A DNA stretch of 64,000 nucleotides from DATKSS01 sp035468355 (GTDB taxonomy: Bacteria; Chloroflexota; Dormibacteria; Dormibacterales; Dormibacteraceae), in NCBI GenBank assembly GCA_035468355.1, contig DATITA010000155.1, forward strand, positions 6,041-70,040. Direction: 5' to 3'. This document shows positions 51,058-64,000 of this stretch, piece by piece; the first letter of the stretch is position 1; every line of letters starts with the position of its first letter. A program made the translations under genes and the position numbers. The notes beneath the pieces are model-generated. The model worked only from the letters and a program-made list of their open reading frames with translations. It was not told the DNA's origin and ran no database searches.

Positions 51058-52560
51058 CTAGGCGATATCCAAGATCACGTTCTTCAGCTCGGTGTAAAGG
51101 TCGAGCCCGTACGGCCCGAGCTCACGGCCCCATCCGCTCTGTTTGAACCCACCCCACGGCGTTGATGGATTGAGGATGTGGTAGCAGTTGACGAAAACCG
51201 TGCCCGCCTTCAGCGCGTGTGCCACGCGATGGGCCCTTTTGACGTCGCTGGTCCACACGCCGGCGGCCAGCCCGTAGATCGTGCTGTTCGCCTTGGCGAT
51301 CAGGTCATCCTCGTCGCTGAACGGGATGGCGGCCACGACCGGTCCGAAGATCTCTTCCTGGGCGATGCGCATCCCGCTATCAACATCCGCGAACACGGTC
51401 GGCTTCACGAAAAATCCGGAATCCAGGCCATCAGGTCGCACGCCCCCTGTGACGAGACGCGCCCCTTCCTTGTTGCCGATGCTGATGTAGCCGAGAACGC
51501 GCTCCATCTGCGTCTTCGATACGAGCGGGCCCATCTGCGTCATGGGGTCGATTCCCGGCCCGAGCTGCACGTCTTGAACAGTCTTGGTCAGCTCGTCCAG
51601 GGCCTGGTCGTAGATCTTTTCCTGGACGAACAGGCGCGAGCCTGCGTGGCACATCTGGCCCTGGTTGAAGAAGATGCCGAAGAAGGCTCCCGATATCGCC
51701 CGCGCGAGATCCGCGTCTGCGAACACTATGTTCGGCGATTTACCTCCGAGCTCCAGGCTGACGCGCTTGAGGTTGGTATCTGCAGAGGCCTTGACGATCA
51801 GCTTGCCGACCTCCGTTGAGCCCGTGAACGCGATTTTGTCGACGTCCGGGTGCACGGCCAGGCGCGCCCCGGCCGTCTCCCCTAAACCAGGCACGACGTT
51901 CACCACCCCGGCCGGAATGTCGAGCTCCTGCAGGACCTCGGCCAGAAGCAGAGCGCTGAGCGGCGTTTCCTCGGAAGGCTTCAACACGATGCTGTTTCCA
52001 CAGGCGAGGGCGGGCGCCAGCTTCCAGCTCGCCATGAGCAGGGGCTGGTTCCAGGGGATGATTTGTCCGACGACGCCGACCGGCTCGCGCCGTGTGTAGC
52101 TGAGGAATCTGCCAGGGAGTGAGATTTCCTGGGTGCCCCCCTCGAGCTTGGTCACCCATCCCGCGTAATAGCGGAAGGTCGCGGCTGCAAACGGGACGTA
52201 GAAGTTCAGTGCATCGTTGATCGGCATGCCGTTGTCAAGACTGTCCAGCTCGGCGAACTCCTGCGCCCGCTCCTCGATCAGGTCTCCCGCACGCCACAGG
52301 ATCTTTGCCCGCTCGGCGGGCGGCAGCTCTCTCCAATCCCCCGACTCGAATGACCTGCGCGCGGCGGCGACAGCGCGGTCGATGTCCTCAGCCCCACCTT
52401 CCGCGACCTTGGCGAGAACCTCGCCTGACGATGGGTTGATCGTCTCGAAGGTTTTGCCTGAGGCGGACTCGGCCCAACGGCCGTCGATGAACAGCTTCTT
52501 AGGCTGATTCTTGAGAAACGGCGCGACCTCAAGACCCTCCGCTACGGCCATGGCCCGCAT
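51058..52560 (-). CDS. Aldehyde dehydrogenase (NAD(P)-dependent)
   Basis: 500 residues of the classical ALDH superfamily (betaine/phenylacetaldehyde dehydrogenase-like). The signatures are IIPWNQPLLMASWKLAPAL, FTGSTEVGKLI for the cofactor, LELGGKSPNIVFADADL with the general-base Glu, and FNQGQMCHAGSRLFV with the nucleophilic Cys. The C-terminal PWGGFKQSGWGRELG is also typical. It oxidises an aldehyde to its acid; the substrate cannot be assigned. ATG at 52560 or the second Met three codons on are both possible. Divergent from malQ with a 48 bp gap. Confidence 0.93.
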   Translation of the reverse strand: MRAMAVAEGLEVAPFLKNQPKKLFIDGRWAESASGKTFETINPSSGEVLAKVAEGGAEDIDRAVAAARRSFESGDWRELPPAERAKILWRAGDLIEERAQEFAELDSLDNGMPINDALNFYVPFAAATFRYYAGWVTKLEGGTQEISLPGRFLSYTRREPVGVVGQIIPWNQPLLMASWKLAPALACGNSIVLKPSEETPLSALLLAEVLQELDIPAGVVNVVPGLGETAGARLAVHPDVDKIAFTGSTEVGKLIVKASADTNLKRVSLELGGKSPNIVFADADLARAISGAFFGIFFNQGQMCHAGSRLFVQEKIYDQALDELTKTVQDVQLGPGIDPMTQMGPLVSKTQMERVLGYISIGNKEGARLVTGGVRPDGLDSGFFVKPTVFADVDSGMRIAQEEIFGPVVAAIPFSDEDDLIAKANSTIYGLAAGVWTSDVKRAHRVAHALKAGTVFVNCYHILNPSTPWGGFKQSGWGRELGPYGLDLYTELKNVILDIA

Positions 52561-52608
52561 GGTACTCGCTGCAGCTTGCCCGTCGCCGATGAAACGATAG
52601 ACGCGACG

Positions 52609-54285
52609 ATGTCAGAACGCTCGCGGCGCTGGGGGATCCTGCCGTCCTACTTCGGGTGGCAGGGCGACCAGAAGGAAACGACCCCGGAGACGGAACAGGC
52701 CATCCTCGATTCGATGGGCGCCGCGCGGGACCGACCGCCGCGGCTGAGGCGGCCCGGCCTGACGCTCGACCCCTGCTCCCCGGCGCCCGACCGTGCGTGG
52801 GGCTGGGCGCTTCAGCTCTACTCGCTGCGCTCGAACCACAGCTGGGGCATCGGCGACCTGGCCGACCTCCGGCGCTTTGCCCGGTGGTCGAAGCGCGCCG
52901 GGGCCTCGGTGATCCTGCTCAACCCTCTCGGCGCGCAAACGCCGACGCAGCCGTATCAACCCTCGCCGTACTACACGTCGACGCGTCTTTTCCGCAACGT
53001 CGTGTATCTGAGAGTCGAGGAGATCGACGGCGCCGAGGCCGCCGCCGGCGACCTGGCGCCCCTGGCCGCGGCCGCCCGCGAGCTCAACGGCCGGCCACTG
53101 ATCGACTACGACGAGGTCTACCGGCTCAAATCCCAAGCCCTCGAGCTGGTCTTCCAGGCCGCTCCGCGACCGGCTGGCCTGGAGGCATTCGTCCGCCGGC
53201 AGGGCGTGGCGCTTCGCGACTTCGCCACCTTCAACGCCCTGTGCGAGGTGCACGGGCCCGCCTGGCGCGACTGGCCCGAGGGGCTGCGGCATCCCGCCGC
53301 CGCTGGCCTGGACGGCGTCCGCGAGCGCCTGGCGGACCGGGTGGCCTTTCACCGCTGGCTGCAGTTCCACCTCGACCGCCAGCTCGCGCGGGCCGGGCGC
53401 GAGATCGGCCTCATCACCGACGTGCCGGTCGGATTCGCATCCGACGGCTTCGACGCCTGGCGGTGGCAGGACGTCTTCGCGCCCCGGATGCGGGTGGGGG
53501 CGCCGCCGGACGAGTTCTTCCGGGACGGGCAGGACTGGGGCCTGCCACCCCTGGATCCCTGGAAGCTGGGCAAGGCGCGCTGGGAGCCGTTCGTCGACGC
53601 GATCCGTTCGGCATCGAGACACGCTGCCGGCATCCGTCTGGACCACGTGATGGGCCTGTTCCGGCTGTTCTGGATCCCCGACGGGATGAGCGCCGCCGAG
53701 GGCGCCTACGTGAAATACCCGGCGGCGATCCTGCTCGGCCTGCTCGCCCGCGAGAGCCGCCGCGCGGGCGCTTTCGTGGTCGGCGAGGACCTCGGCCTGG
53801 TGGAGCCGACCGTGCGCCGGCACCTGAAGCGGCGCGGGTCGATGTCATACCGCCTCCTGTGGTTCGAGGGCTCCGATCCCTCCGCCTGGCCGCGCGACGC
53901 GGTGGCGTCGGTCGGCACCCACGACCTCCCGACCGTGGCCGGCATCTGGACGCTGAGCGAGCCGGACCACCGCCTGCACCACCTGCGCGAGAAGCTGGTG
54001 AACATGACCCACCTGCCCGACGCCACCCCTCCCGTCGACGTGGCGGTGGCGGCCTACTCGGCGTTGGCCCGCGGCCTTCCCCGCATCGTGCTCGCGTCGC
54101 TGGAGGATGCGCTCGGCGTGCACGAGCGCCCCAACGTGCCCGGCACCACCACCGAGTTTCCCAACTGGCGCCGCGCGCTGCCCGCCGGGCTGGAGGAGAT
54201 CGAGAAAGCTGACGGTGTCCTCCGCATCGCGGAGGCGATGCGCGCCTCCGGGCGCTCTAACCGCGGTCCGCGACCACCCCGGTGA
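52609..54285 (+). CDS. malQ: 4-alpha-glucanotransferase (amylomaltase, GH77)
   Basis: Transfers alpha-1,4-glucan segments between maltodextrins, releasing glucose. 558 residues. GH77 markers include WGWALQLYSLRSNHSWGIGDLADLRRFA, NPLGAQTPTQPYQPSPYYTSTR, the nucleophile region GIRLDHVMGLFRLFWIP, the acid/base VVGEDLG and SVGTHDLPTVAG. ATG at 52609 is chosen; a TTG eleven codons upstream is possible. Its 3' end overlaps the convergent glucoamylase gene by 29 bp. Together with the sugar ABC importer it forms a maltodextrin utilisation cluster. Confidence 0.94.
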   Translation: MSERSRRWGILPSYFGWQGDQKETTPETEQAILDSMGAARDRPPRLRRPGLTLDPCSPAPDRAWGWALQLYSLRSNHSWGIGDLADLRRFARWSKRAGASVILLNPLGAQTPTQPYQPSPYYTSTRLFRNVVYLRVEEIDGAEAAAGDLAPLAAAARELNGRPLIDYDEVYRLKSQALELVFQAAPRPAGLEAFVRRQGVALRDFATFNALCEVHGPAWRDWPEGLRHPAAAGLDGVRERLADRVAFHRWLQFHLDRQLARAGREIGLITDVPVGFASDGFDAWRWQDVFAPRMRVGAPPDEFFRDGQDWGLPPLDPWKLGKARWEPFVDAIRSASRHAAGIRLDHVMGLFRLFWIPDGMSAAEGAYVKYPAAILLGLLARESRRAGAFVVGEDLGLVEPTVRRHLKRRGSMSYRLLWFEGSDPSAWPRDAVASVGTHDLPTVAGIWTLSEPDHRLHHLREKLVNMTHLPDATPPVDVAVAAYSALARGLPRIVLASLEDALGVHERPNVPGTTTEFPNWRRALPAGLEEIEKADGVLRIAEAMRASGRSNRGPRPPR

Positions 54286-56255
54286 GCACCGCCCGCTCGA
54301 GGATGATGAACTCAGCGTGGGCCCAGACCAGTGGGCGGGCAGAGCCGGTGGGCATCGCGGTCTGGGGCCAGACCTGCTCTGGGATGAGGCCTTCGTTCCC
54401 GGCCATGGAGGCCATGGCTGCGGCGTAGCCCGACGCATCTCCCCCGGCGAGCACGGTGTAGACGCCCCGCTCACCGGTGAGCAGGGGCCAGTCATGGCCC
54501 ATCCCCGGGGGCGAGCCTCCGACGTACCGCTCCCCGTATCCATCTTTCGTATACCGGCCGTACAGGAATGGCTGGGTCGATTCCGATGGGACCTGCGCGT
54601 CCCTCGCCGCCAGCGTGGAAAGGATGTGGGGATCTTTCGCGCCGCGCACGCCGAGCCGGACCAGCTCGAGAAAGCTCGGGTCGGTGATCGATTGCTGCGG
54701 CCAGACACCTCCGCCGTTGGCGATCGTGACGTCGTCGAAAGCGTCCGGGTGCCCATTCGGAGCAATCCGCACGTACCAGCCATGAGATGTGTAGGTCCAG
54801 CCCTCGAGCCCCGCATCCCAGGCTGCGGCCAGGTCCGTGCGTCCGGCGGCGCGCAGGGCAGCGATCTCCGACGCGATCGTCGAAGGCGACCAGCCTGAGT
54901 TCTCCTCCCAGCGCTCCTGGCCGGTCGCGGGTCCGTGGGCCGCGATGTACGAGGCCGCGGCTGCGATATCAGGCCTCTGGTCGGCCGGCAGCCGGTCGGC
55001 CAGCAGCTTCGAAAGCAGGATCGCGTCCGCCGTCTCATCCAGCTGCTGGCCGGGCCAGATCGGAATTCCGGTGAGATCGGTGTTCTGCGGCATGCTGCCG
55101 TCGGGCCGCTGCTGGCGCTTCATGAAACGGGCGATGTCGAGCACGGTCGCCGCGTCGCCCGCGGCCAGCAGGCCGCGTGCGGCGTGATACAGGTCGCGCG
55201 GCCAAACCTTGCGGTAGCCCACGTCGCGGGGATCGTCGTCGACCCACTCACCCCAGGGCAGCGCCAGCGAGGCCACGATCGCGCCGGGCTGATGCTTGTC
55301 CTCGGCCATCTTGATGACCTCTGCCGAGTAGTACCAGAGGTCCGGCGCCCGGCCGTCGAGGGAATCGAGCCCGCTCGCATACGCGGCCCAGCCGGAGCGG
55401 TACGAGCTGAGCACCGAGTCGAACCCTGTCGCAAGGCTCGCGTTGAGGGCTTCCTCCGCCGCCGACCGCGTAGATCCGAACGCGAGGCCCTCGGTCCATG
55501 GTGCTGTCGCAGCCACCTCCCATGTCAGGGTGACGCGTCCGTCCGACGCGCTCGAATACTGGCTCGCCAGCTGGAACTTGCGAAGCTGGACCAGGCCGTC
55601 GTTTCTCCGCTGGAATCCCGCAGCGCGCAGGCCGCTAGACGCGCCGCCAGCGACCAGCCAGCGGCCCTCCCGCGTCACCCACCCGAGCCTGCCGTCGAAT
55701 CCCGCGGATTGGCCCAACCCCGAATCTCGGAGGTGAGGGACGAGGTAGGCGTACACATGAAGGCCGCTGGTGTGCCCGACCAGCTTCGTGCGCTCCAGCA
55801 CCACCGGACGCGCGGGATCGGTGGCGAACTCATGGACCAGCGAAAAGCCGTGCTTGACGTCCGAGACCGTCGTCTCATACGTCAGCACCCGGTGGTCAGT
55901 GACCCTGGAGACGGCTGCCCCGTCCGTCGTCTCGTCGAAGACGAACGTGGAGCCGTCGGTGACGAGGTAGCCGAACTGGCGCACATTGTCCTGGTCGACC
56001 TGCGGGTACAGGACGTCGGCGATCGCGCCGTGCACAGCGGTGAACCACACCGGCGAGGTCCGCTCGAAGGCGGTGCCGATCGCATCCTTGTCACCCGTGG
56101 TCCAGGTGTCCGTGGCGGCGGAGGGGCCGGGCGCGGGCCCGAGCACTCGGCTGGTGCCAAACGGCCAGCCGTCGACCCAAGCGACGAGCGCCACCGCGAC
56201 CAGGGCGACCAGGCCGGCCGTGATCAGGAGGGCCGAGCGTCGCTTGATCGCGGGC

Positions 56256-57314
<1,059 letters not shown>

Positions 57315-57320
57315 CGGCCG

Positions 57321-58256
57321 TCACCCCTTCACTCCTCCCAACGTGAGACCCGAGATCATCCAGCGGCCCATGAACATGAACAGGATCAGGACCGGGATCG
57401 AGATCAGGAAGCTCGCCGCGGCGAAGTCTCCCCACTGGCTCTGATACTGGCCCTGGAACGTGTAGATGCCCAGCGGCCAGGTGAAAAGCTCGGCCCGCTG
57501 AATCACCGTGCGAGCGAGGAGGTATTCGCTCCACGCGCTGGTGAACCCGAACAGGAAAGTCAGCGCGATCGGAGGCGTGGAGAGCGGGATGATGACCCGC
57601 CAGAAAGCGCCGATGCGAGTTGTCCCATCCACCTGGGCCGCCTCCTCGAGGTCGGGAGGGATCGTGTCGAAGTACCCCTTCAGGATCCAGATCGAGAACG
57701 GGCAGATCGTGGTCAGGTAGGCAAGGATCATCCCGAGATAGTGGTCGATCAGGTTGAGCTTGAAGAACAGGAGGAAGATCGGGATCAGCAGCATGCCGGC
57801 TGGGATCATCTGGGTCGAGAGCAGGAAGAGGAGTCCTGCGCGCTTGCCGGGGAAGCGGAACCGCGAGAAGGCGTAGCCGGCGGGCACCGCGAAGCAAACT
57901 CCCAGGATCGCGGCGACGGTCGAGATGACGAAGCTGTTGTAGATCCAGATCTGGAAGTCGGAATGGAACAGAACCTCCTGATAGCTCGCCAGGGTGGCCT
58001 TGTCGGGGATCAACGCCAGGCTCGTCGAGAACAGACGATCGCCCGGCCGCAGCGAGATCGTGAGCACCTGCAGGAGCGGATAGATGGCTACGATGCACGC
58101 GCCTAAGAGAACGAGGTTGATCACCAACCGCTTCAGCGGCCCGTCGTTACGCCCACGGTTCCACGCGCCGCGACGCCGCGACGCCGCGGGCCGGTACTGG
58201 ATCGCGTCGCTCGCGACCTGGGGCTGCGTGTCGACGGCGACCGACCGATCCATCAT
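57321..58256 (-). CDS. Sugar ABC importer permease (MalG-type)
   Basis: 311 residues with six membrane helices after a long Arg-rich cytosolic N-terminus of about 45 residues. The EAA loop reads EEAAQVDGTTRIGAFWRVIIPLSTPPIA near residue 225, the site that docks the ATPase. It ends ISGLTLGGVKG, the conserved MalG-family C-terminus that reaches into the ATPase dimer interface. ATG at 58256 overlaps the stop of the other permease gene (ATGA). Together they form the translocation channel of the maltodextrin importer. Confidence 0.94.
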   Translation of the reverse strand: MMDRSVAVDTQPQVASDAIQYRPAASRRRGAWNRGRNDGPLKRLVINLVLLGACIVAIYPLLQVLTISLRPGDRLFSTSLALIPDKATLASYQEVLFHSDFQIWIYNSFVISTVAAILGVCFAVPAGYAFSRFRFPGKRAGLLFLLSTQMIPAGMLLIPIFLLFFKLNLIDHYLGMILAYLTTICPFSIWILKGYFDTIPPDLEEAAQVDGTTRIGAFWRVIIPLSTPPIALTFLFGFTSAWSEYLLARTVIQRAELFTWPLGIYTFQGQYQSQWGDFAAASFLISIPVLILFMFMGRWMISGLTLGGVKG

Positions 58257-59257
58257 TCGTAAAGCGCCTGCGAGGCGCGGTTGACTCGGATGTAGACGGC
58301 CGCAAAACCGAACAGGATCAGGAACGTCACCACAGCGAAGGCGGCGCCGAACGCGTAGCGGTAGAACTGGAATCCCGCGCTGTAGATCGCGGTCACAAGG
58401 ATCTGGGCTTCTTCGGGGATCTGCGAGTTCGACATCAGGTAGATGACGTTGACATTGTTGAAAGTCCAGATGACGCTCAACACGACGGCGGGAGTCATCA
58501 CGGGCTGGATCATCGGCCAGGTGATGCCGCGGAACTGCTGCCACCACGTCGCGCCGTCCATGTCTGCCGCCTCGTAGTACTCCGCATTGATGCTCTGGAG
58601 GGCGCCGAGGAGGATGAACATCATGAAAGGAATACCCAGCCAGATGTTGGTGATGATGGCGCTGGCGAAAAGCCAGTTCCCGTCGGTGCGCCATGGATAC
58701 GGGCCGAGATGCATGGTTCTGAACACGACGTTGAACAGGCCGAATTCCTCGTCGAAGTCAGCACCCCGAATCGCGAGCACGGCGATGACTTGCGGCAGCG
58801 CCCACGGGATGATCAGAAGCGCGCGGTAGAACGGCCCGAGTCGCATCTTGCGGTTGAGCAGCAGCGCGAGGCAGAGCCCAAGCGTCACGCTGATGCTGAC
58901 GTTGATCGCCGTCCACGCGATCGTGCGCAAGAAGATCTCCCAGAAGCCGTACTTGTGAAGGATTGCCCCCTGGAACACGTTGACGTAGTTCCGAAAGCCC
59001 ACGAACGTGTAGTTGTCGATGTGGTAGAGGTTCATGTTCGTGAAGCTGAGAACGAAATCCCAACCAATCGGAAATACCACGAACGCGGTCACGGCCGCGA
59101 TGCCGGGCAGGAGCAACATGAACGCGAGGGCGTGGCGGCTTTTCAGCAGCTTCACGAGCACCAGATAGGCGGCGAACTCGATCGCGGTGACCACGACGGT
59201 GATGGCAAGCACGAGGATCCCGACCTCGAGGCCGGAGGCGGCTAGCGCATCACCCAA
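58253..59257 (-). CDS. Sugar ABC importer permease (MalF-type)
   Basis: 334 residues with about eight hydrophobic segments: an extra N-terminal helix pair, then the standard six. The EAA loop reads YEAADMDGATWWQQFRGITWPMIQPVM near residue 230. A periplasmic-facing loop before it contains RGADFDEEFGLFN. TTG at 59257 follows a very strong GGAGGAGAAAGGA ribosome binding site, which decides the start. It is preceded by a stable hairpin that separates it from the binding-protein gene, an arrangement that lowers permease output relative to binding protein. Confidence 0.93.
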   Translation of the reverse strand: MGDALAASGLEVGILVLAITVVVTAIEFAAYLVLVKLLKSRHALAFMLLLPGIAAVTAFVVFPIGWDFVLSFTNMNLYHIDNYTFVGFRNYVNVFQGAILHKYGFWEIFLRTIAWTAINVSISVTLGLCLALLLNRKMRLGPFYRALLIIPWALPQVIAVLAIRGADFDEEFGLFNVVFRTMHLGPYPWRTDGNWLFASAIITNIWLGIPFMMFILLGALQSINAEYYEAADMDGATWWQQFRGITWPMIQPVMTPAVVLSVIWTFNNVNVIYLMSNSQIPEEAQILVTAIYSAGFQFYRYAFGAAFAVVTFLILFGFAAVYIRVNRASQALYE

Positions 59258-59278
59258 TCCTTTCTCCTCCTAAAGGTA

Positions 59279-59303
59279 CGGGGGCGGGCCGTGCCCACCC
59301 CCG
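59279..59303 (-). promoter_or_regulatory. Stable hairpin between binding-protein and permease genes
   Basis: An 11-bp GC stem (one G-T wobble) encloses a 3-nt loop, 24 bp after the binding-protein stop and 22 bp before the permease start. There is no T-run, so it more likely stabilises the upstream mRNA or partly attenuates than fully terminates. Confidence 0.65.
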
Positions 59304-59326
59304 CGTGAAAGCTAACTCAAAGCTCG

Positions 59327-60580
59327 CTACTGCTGGAGCTGTGCGATCCGGGTCACGGCGTCCGACTGCATCGCCGCAGCCGCTGCGGCCGGGTCCTGCT
59401 TGCCGTTCATGACGTCGGCGAGCGGTGTTTTGATGGCGTCGTAGATGGCCCGCATCTCAGGCACGATCGGCTGCGGCACGCCGTGCACGAGAGCGGCCGC
59501 CGAGGCGCTGAGGATTGGGTCGGCCTTGACCGTCGAGTCGTTGGCCGCCGCCGCGTTGGCGGGGATGTTGCCCAGTGGCGCGACCTTCACGTTCTGCGAG
59601 GCCTGCGAAATGAACCGGAGGAAGATCTTGGCCGCCGCCAGCTTGTCGCCGGTGGTCGCTGCGTTGATCGAGTAGCCGCGGGACGCCGTGTACGGAGCGG
59701 CCCATTTGCTGGTCTTGCTGACCTGCGGCAGGGGCGCGATTCCAAAGTTACTCCCGAGCGCTTTCGTGTAGGCGGCCAGGGACCAGTCGCCGTTGATCAA
59801 CATCGCCGCGTTGCCGCTAGAGAACAGGCTGTCCGCCTTCGCATAGTCGGCGGTGTTCGGCGCCACACCCTGGGTCTTCAGGCTGCGCTCGAACGCCAGC
59901 GCGTCGATGACGGCCTGGGTGTTGAGGGTCGGCTTGGTGTTCGCGTCGAACACCGCGCCACCGAAGCCTCCGATCCACGGCATCAGCCAGAACGCCTCGT
60001 TCTCGTTGAACACCAGGCCGAACTGGTTCTTGGACGTATCCGTGAGGGCTTTGCCTTTGGCGATCAGATCGTCCGTCGTCGCGGGCGGTGTCTGGATGAG
60101 CTTCTTGTTGTACAGGAGCATCAGGTGGTTGCCGTTGATGTCGGGCGCCGCATAGACGTGTCCCTTGTAGCTGACCGCCCCAACCGCATTCTTGGCGAAC
60201 TGGTTGATGAAGTCGGAGCCCATCACACTGTCGATCGGCTGGATGATCTTGAGGGTGACCCAGGGGCCGATGTTGTCGTTCGGGCCGTAGACGAGCTCAG
60301 GTCCGGTGTGAGCGATGGCCGCCGTCTGGAAGTTGGTCCTGAGGTCTTCGGTCGAATAGTGGACGATCTTGACGGTGATGGTCTTGTGGAGGCCTTCAAA
60401 CTCGGTGATCTGCTGCTTCAGCAGGTCCTCCAGGCCGGGGTCCTTCTGGCTGTAGATCTGAATGTCGGCGGTAGGCTCGGTGGCGTTCGAAGACGTCGGC
60501 GAACTCCCACAGGCCGCTCCCACCAGTGCGGTGGCAAAGACTCCCAGCATGAGGAGCCCGCGAATCGGTCCCTTGAACAT
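59327..60580 (-). CDS. Maltodextrin-type extracellular solute-binding lipoprotein (MalE-like)
   Basis: 417 residues. The signal peptide ends in a lipobox (ALVGAAC), giving a lipidated Cys near residue 24, followed by a Ser/Thr linker. The mature part is a family 1 solute-binding fold: VYGPNDNIGPWVTLKIIQPID, YAAPDINGNHLMLLYNKKLI, LMPWIGGFGGAVFD, and LFSSGNAAMLINGDWSL, as in MalE of Gram-positives and Thermus. It captures oligosaccharides for the two permeases downstream. ATG at 60580 has an AGGAGAAG site. First gene of the importer operon. Confidence 0.92.
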   Translation of the reverse strand: MFKGPIRGLLMLGVFATALVGAACGSSPTSSNATEPTADIQIYSQKDPGLEDLLKQQITEFEGLHKTITVKIVHYSTEDLRTNFQTAAIAHTGPELVYGPNDNIGPWVTLKIIQPIDSVMGSDFINQFAKNAVGAVSYKGHVYAAPDINGNHLMLLYNKKLIQTPPATTDDLIAKGKALTDTSKNQFGLVFNENEAFWLMPWIGGFGGAVFDANTKPTLNTQAVIDALAFERSLKTQGVAPNTADYAKADSLFSSGNAAMLINGDWSLAAYTKALGSNFGIAPLPQVSKTSKWAAPYTASRGYSINAATTGDKLAAAKIFLRFISQASQNVKVAPLGNIPANAAAANDSTVKADPILSASAAALVHGVPQPIVPEMRAIYDAIKTPLADVMNGKQDPAAAAAAMQSDAVTRIAQLQQ

Positions 60581-60692
60581 GTCCACTTCTCCTGTCACTT
60601 GACTCTTTTGGCCGGCGCACCGTCAATCGGCAGATCAGAGCGCGATCAAGTGCGCGAATCAGCGGGGAGTATGCCCCATTTTGTCCCGGTTG

Positions 60693-60725
60693 CGGGAGGG
60701 CCGGAAGTCACATTTCGGGAGGGCC
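60693..60725. repeat. Paired 10-bp direct repeat in the malE/acnA gap
   Basis: CGGGAGGGCC occurs at 60693-60702 and 60716-60725, 23 bp apart, close to two helical turns. It lies between the divergent binding-protein and aconitase genes and could be a regulator site, but nothing identifies the regulator. Confidence 0.3.
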
Positions 60726-60822
60726 ACATGCAGATATCCAAAGAAAGTGACACCACGCATCCACAAGCTGGCGATCGAATGCGGGTCGCGGACAAATCGA
60801 GTGAGCGCGTACGATTCGACGC

Positions 60823-63525
<2,703 letters not shown>

Positions 63526-63640
63526 GCGATTACCGCCGAGATCTCCTAGTAACTCGAAAGCCGCCCTGCGTAGAAACCCATGATTTCGGAGCGAAAGGAC
63601 GTGGCAAGCGCACCGGTTGGCGGCGCGCAAGAATAGCGGC

Positions 63641-63818
63641 GTGGAGGCCCGCGACCCGCTCTTCGACCTGGCCGGCCGTGTGGCGGCGGTGACAGGCGCT
63701 TCTTCAGGCCTTGGCGCGCGCTTTTCGCGCGTCTTACGCGAGCTGGGCTGGCTTCCGATGCCTCGTCTTTGTGGTGGGCCAGACCCTCGTCGTCGATGTT
63801 GGGTGGACACTGTGGTGA
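63641..63818 (+). pseudogene. Collapsed short-chain dehydrogenase/reductase (SDR) gene
   Basis: From GTG at 63641 the frame reads DLAGRVAAVTGASSGLGARFSRVLREL, the NAD(P)-binding start of an SDR with its TGxxxGxG motif. It then jumps directly to WLASDASS-like sequence and, after a one-base frameshift, VVGQTLVVDVGWTLW and a stop at 63818, the normal SDR C-terminus. About 190 central residues, including the catalytic Ser-Tyr-Lys, are missing. It is a remnant and cannot make an enzyme. It lies 115 bp after aconitase. Confidence 0.75.
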
Positions 63819-63840
63819 ACGACGCGCAATTCGCGACGCG

Positions 63841-64000
63841 CTACGCCGGCAGCGCGCTGCGCGTGCCCAGCACAGTGCGATAGCCCCGCATGGCAATCCG
63901 GAGGTACAGCCGGAGCAGCTTGTACGCTCCGAACGCGACCCCGGCGCATACGACGGCCACTACCAGCATGAATGGAATGCTCCACTCGTTCGGCAGTGAC
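63841..64000 (-). CDS. C-terminal end of a membrane protein (runs off the window)
   Basis: A minus-strand frame enters from the right edge and stops with TAG at 63841, giving the last 52 residues. It reads LPNEWSIPFMLVVAVVCAGVAFGAYKLLRLY and then a basic tail with RIAMRGYRTVLGTRSALPA: one membrane helix followed by a positively charged cytosolic end. The family cannot be told from this part. Confidence 0.55.
   Translation of the reverse strand, partial: SLPNEWSIPFMLVVAVVCAGVAFGAYKLLRLYLRIAMRGYRTVLGTRSALPA

Overview
This is a 64 kb stretch of a GC-rich bacterial chromosome, densely packed with mostly housekeeping genes. There is no rRNA, CRISPR array, phage block or intact insertion sequence in it. 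The gene set points to a deep-branching, Gram-positive-like (Terrabacteria) lineage. Evidence includes a MurT/GatD lipid II amidation pair, the tiny ribosomal protein bS22 (AURKAIP1/COX24 type), a DUF222 HNH nuclease, a single-chain type GlyRS and a single-chain PFOR. Dormibacterota or Chloroflexota-like taxa fit best, but nothing here proves the phylum.

Layout. 1-18 kb is a core block. On the minus strand lies glmU-prs-CBS/CorC protein-recO-glyQS, tightly coupled by NTGA overlaps and followed by ybjQ and a small membrane protein; lon follows on plus. A second minus-strand run carries a gamma-carbonic-anhydrase-like protein, ispE, murT and gatD (peptidoglycan precursor and isoprenoid functions). 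rpsT (S20) with a long Lys/Ala/Pro tail is divergent from it. comEA-comEC-holA (DNA uptake and Pol III delta) ends the block. 18-28.6 kb holds tRNA-Gln, leuS, a HIT protein, an amidohydrolase, an acyl-CoA dehydrogenase, bS22, lemA, a phospholipase-D lipoprotein, a SAM hydrolase, a sulfite-oxidase-like molybdoenzyme and tRNA-Ala.

28.6-35.6 kb is the most accessory-looking part. It has a DUF4386 membrane protein, a 0.7 kb gene-free stretch, an EamA transporter, two small membrane proteins, a broken RibD/DHFR-family gene, and a TetR-controlled ABC exporter with a clear 25-bp palindromic operator. 35.6-51 kb carries a dihydroorotate-dehydrogenase-like protein coupled to PFOR (nifJ), an MFS transporter, asparagine synthetase, a family 2 glycosyltransferase, a DUF2079 membrane protein, full-length cobalamin-dependent metH, and the DUF222/HNH gene with a LexA-like box. 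51-60.6 kb holds an aldehyde dehydrogenase and a maltodextrin system: amylomaltase, a membrane-anchored GH15 glucoamylase, and an ABC importer (ATPase, two permeases, binding protein) with a hairpin behind the binding-protein gene. The window ends with aconitase, a collapsed short-chain dehydrogenase pseudogene and the tail of a membrane protein.

No clear new multi-gene system was found. The most notable observations are several familiar proteins that have lost canonical metal ligands (ComEC, the gamma-CA homologue, MurT), histone-H1-like basic tails on S20 and Lon, a probable CTG start for recO, two decayed genes, a REP-like element and an 11-bp repeat of the tRNA-Ala 3' end that could be an integration scar.
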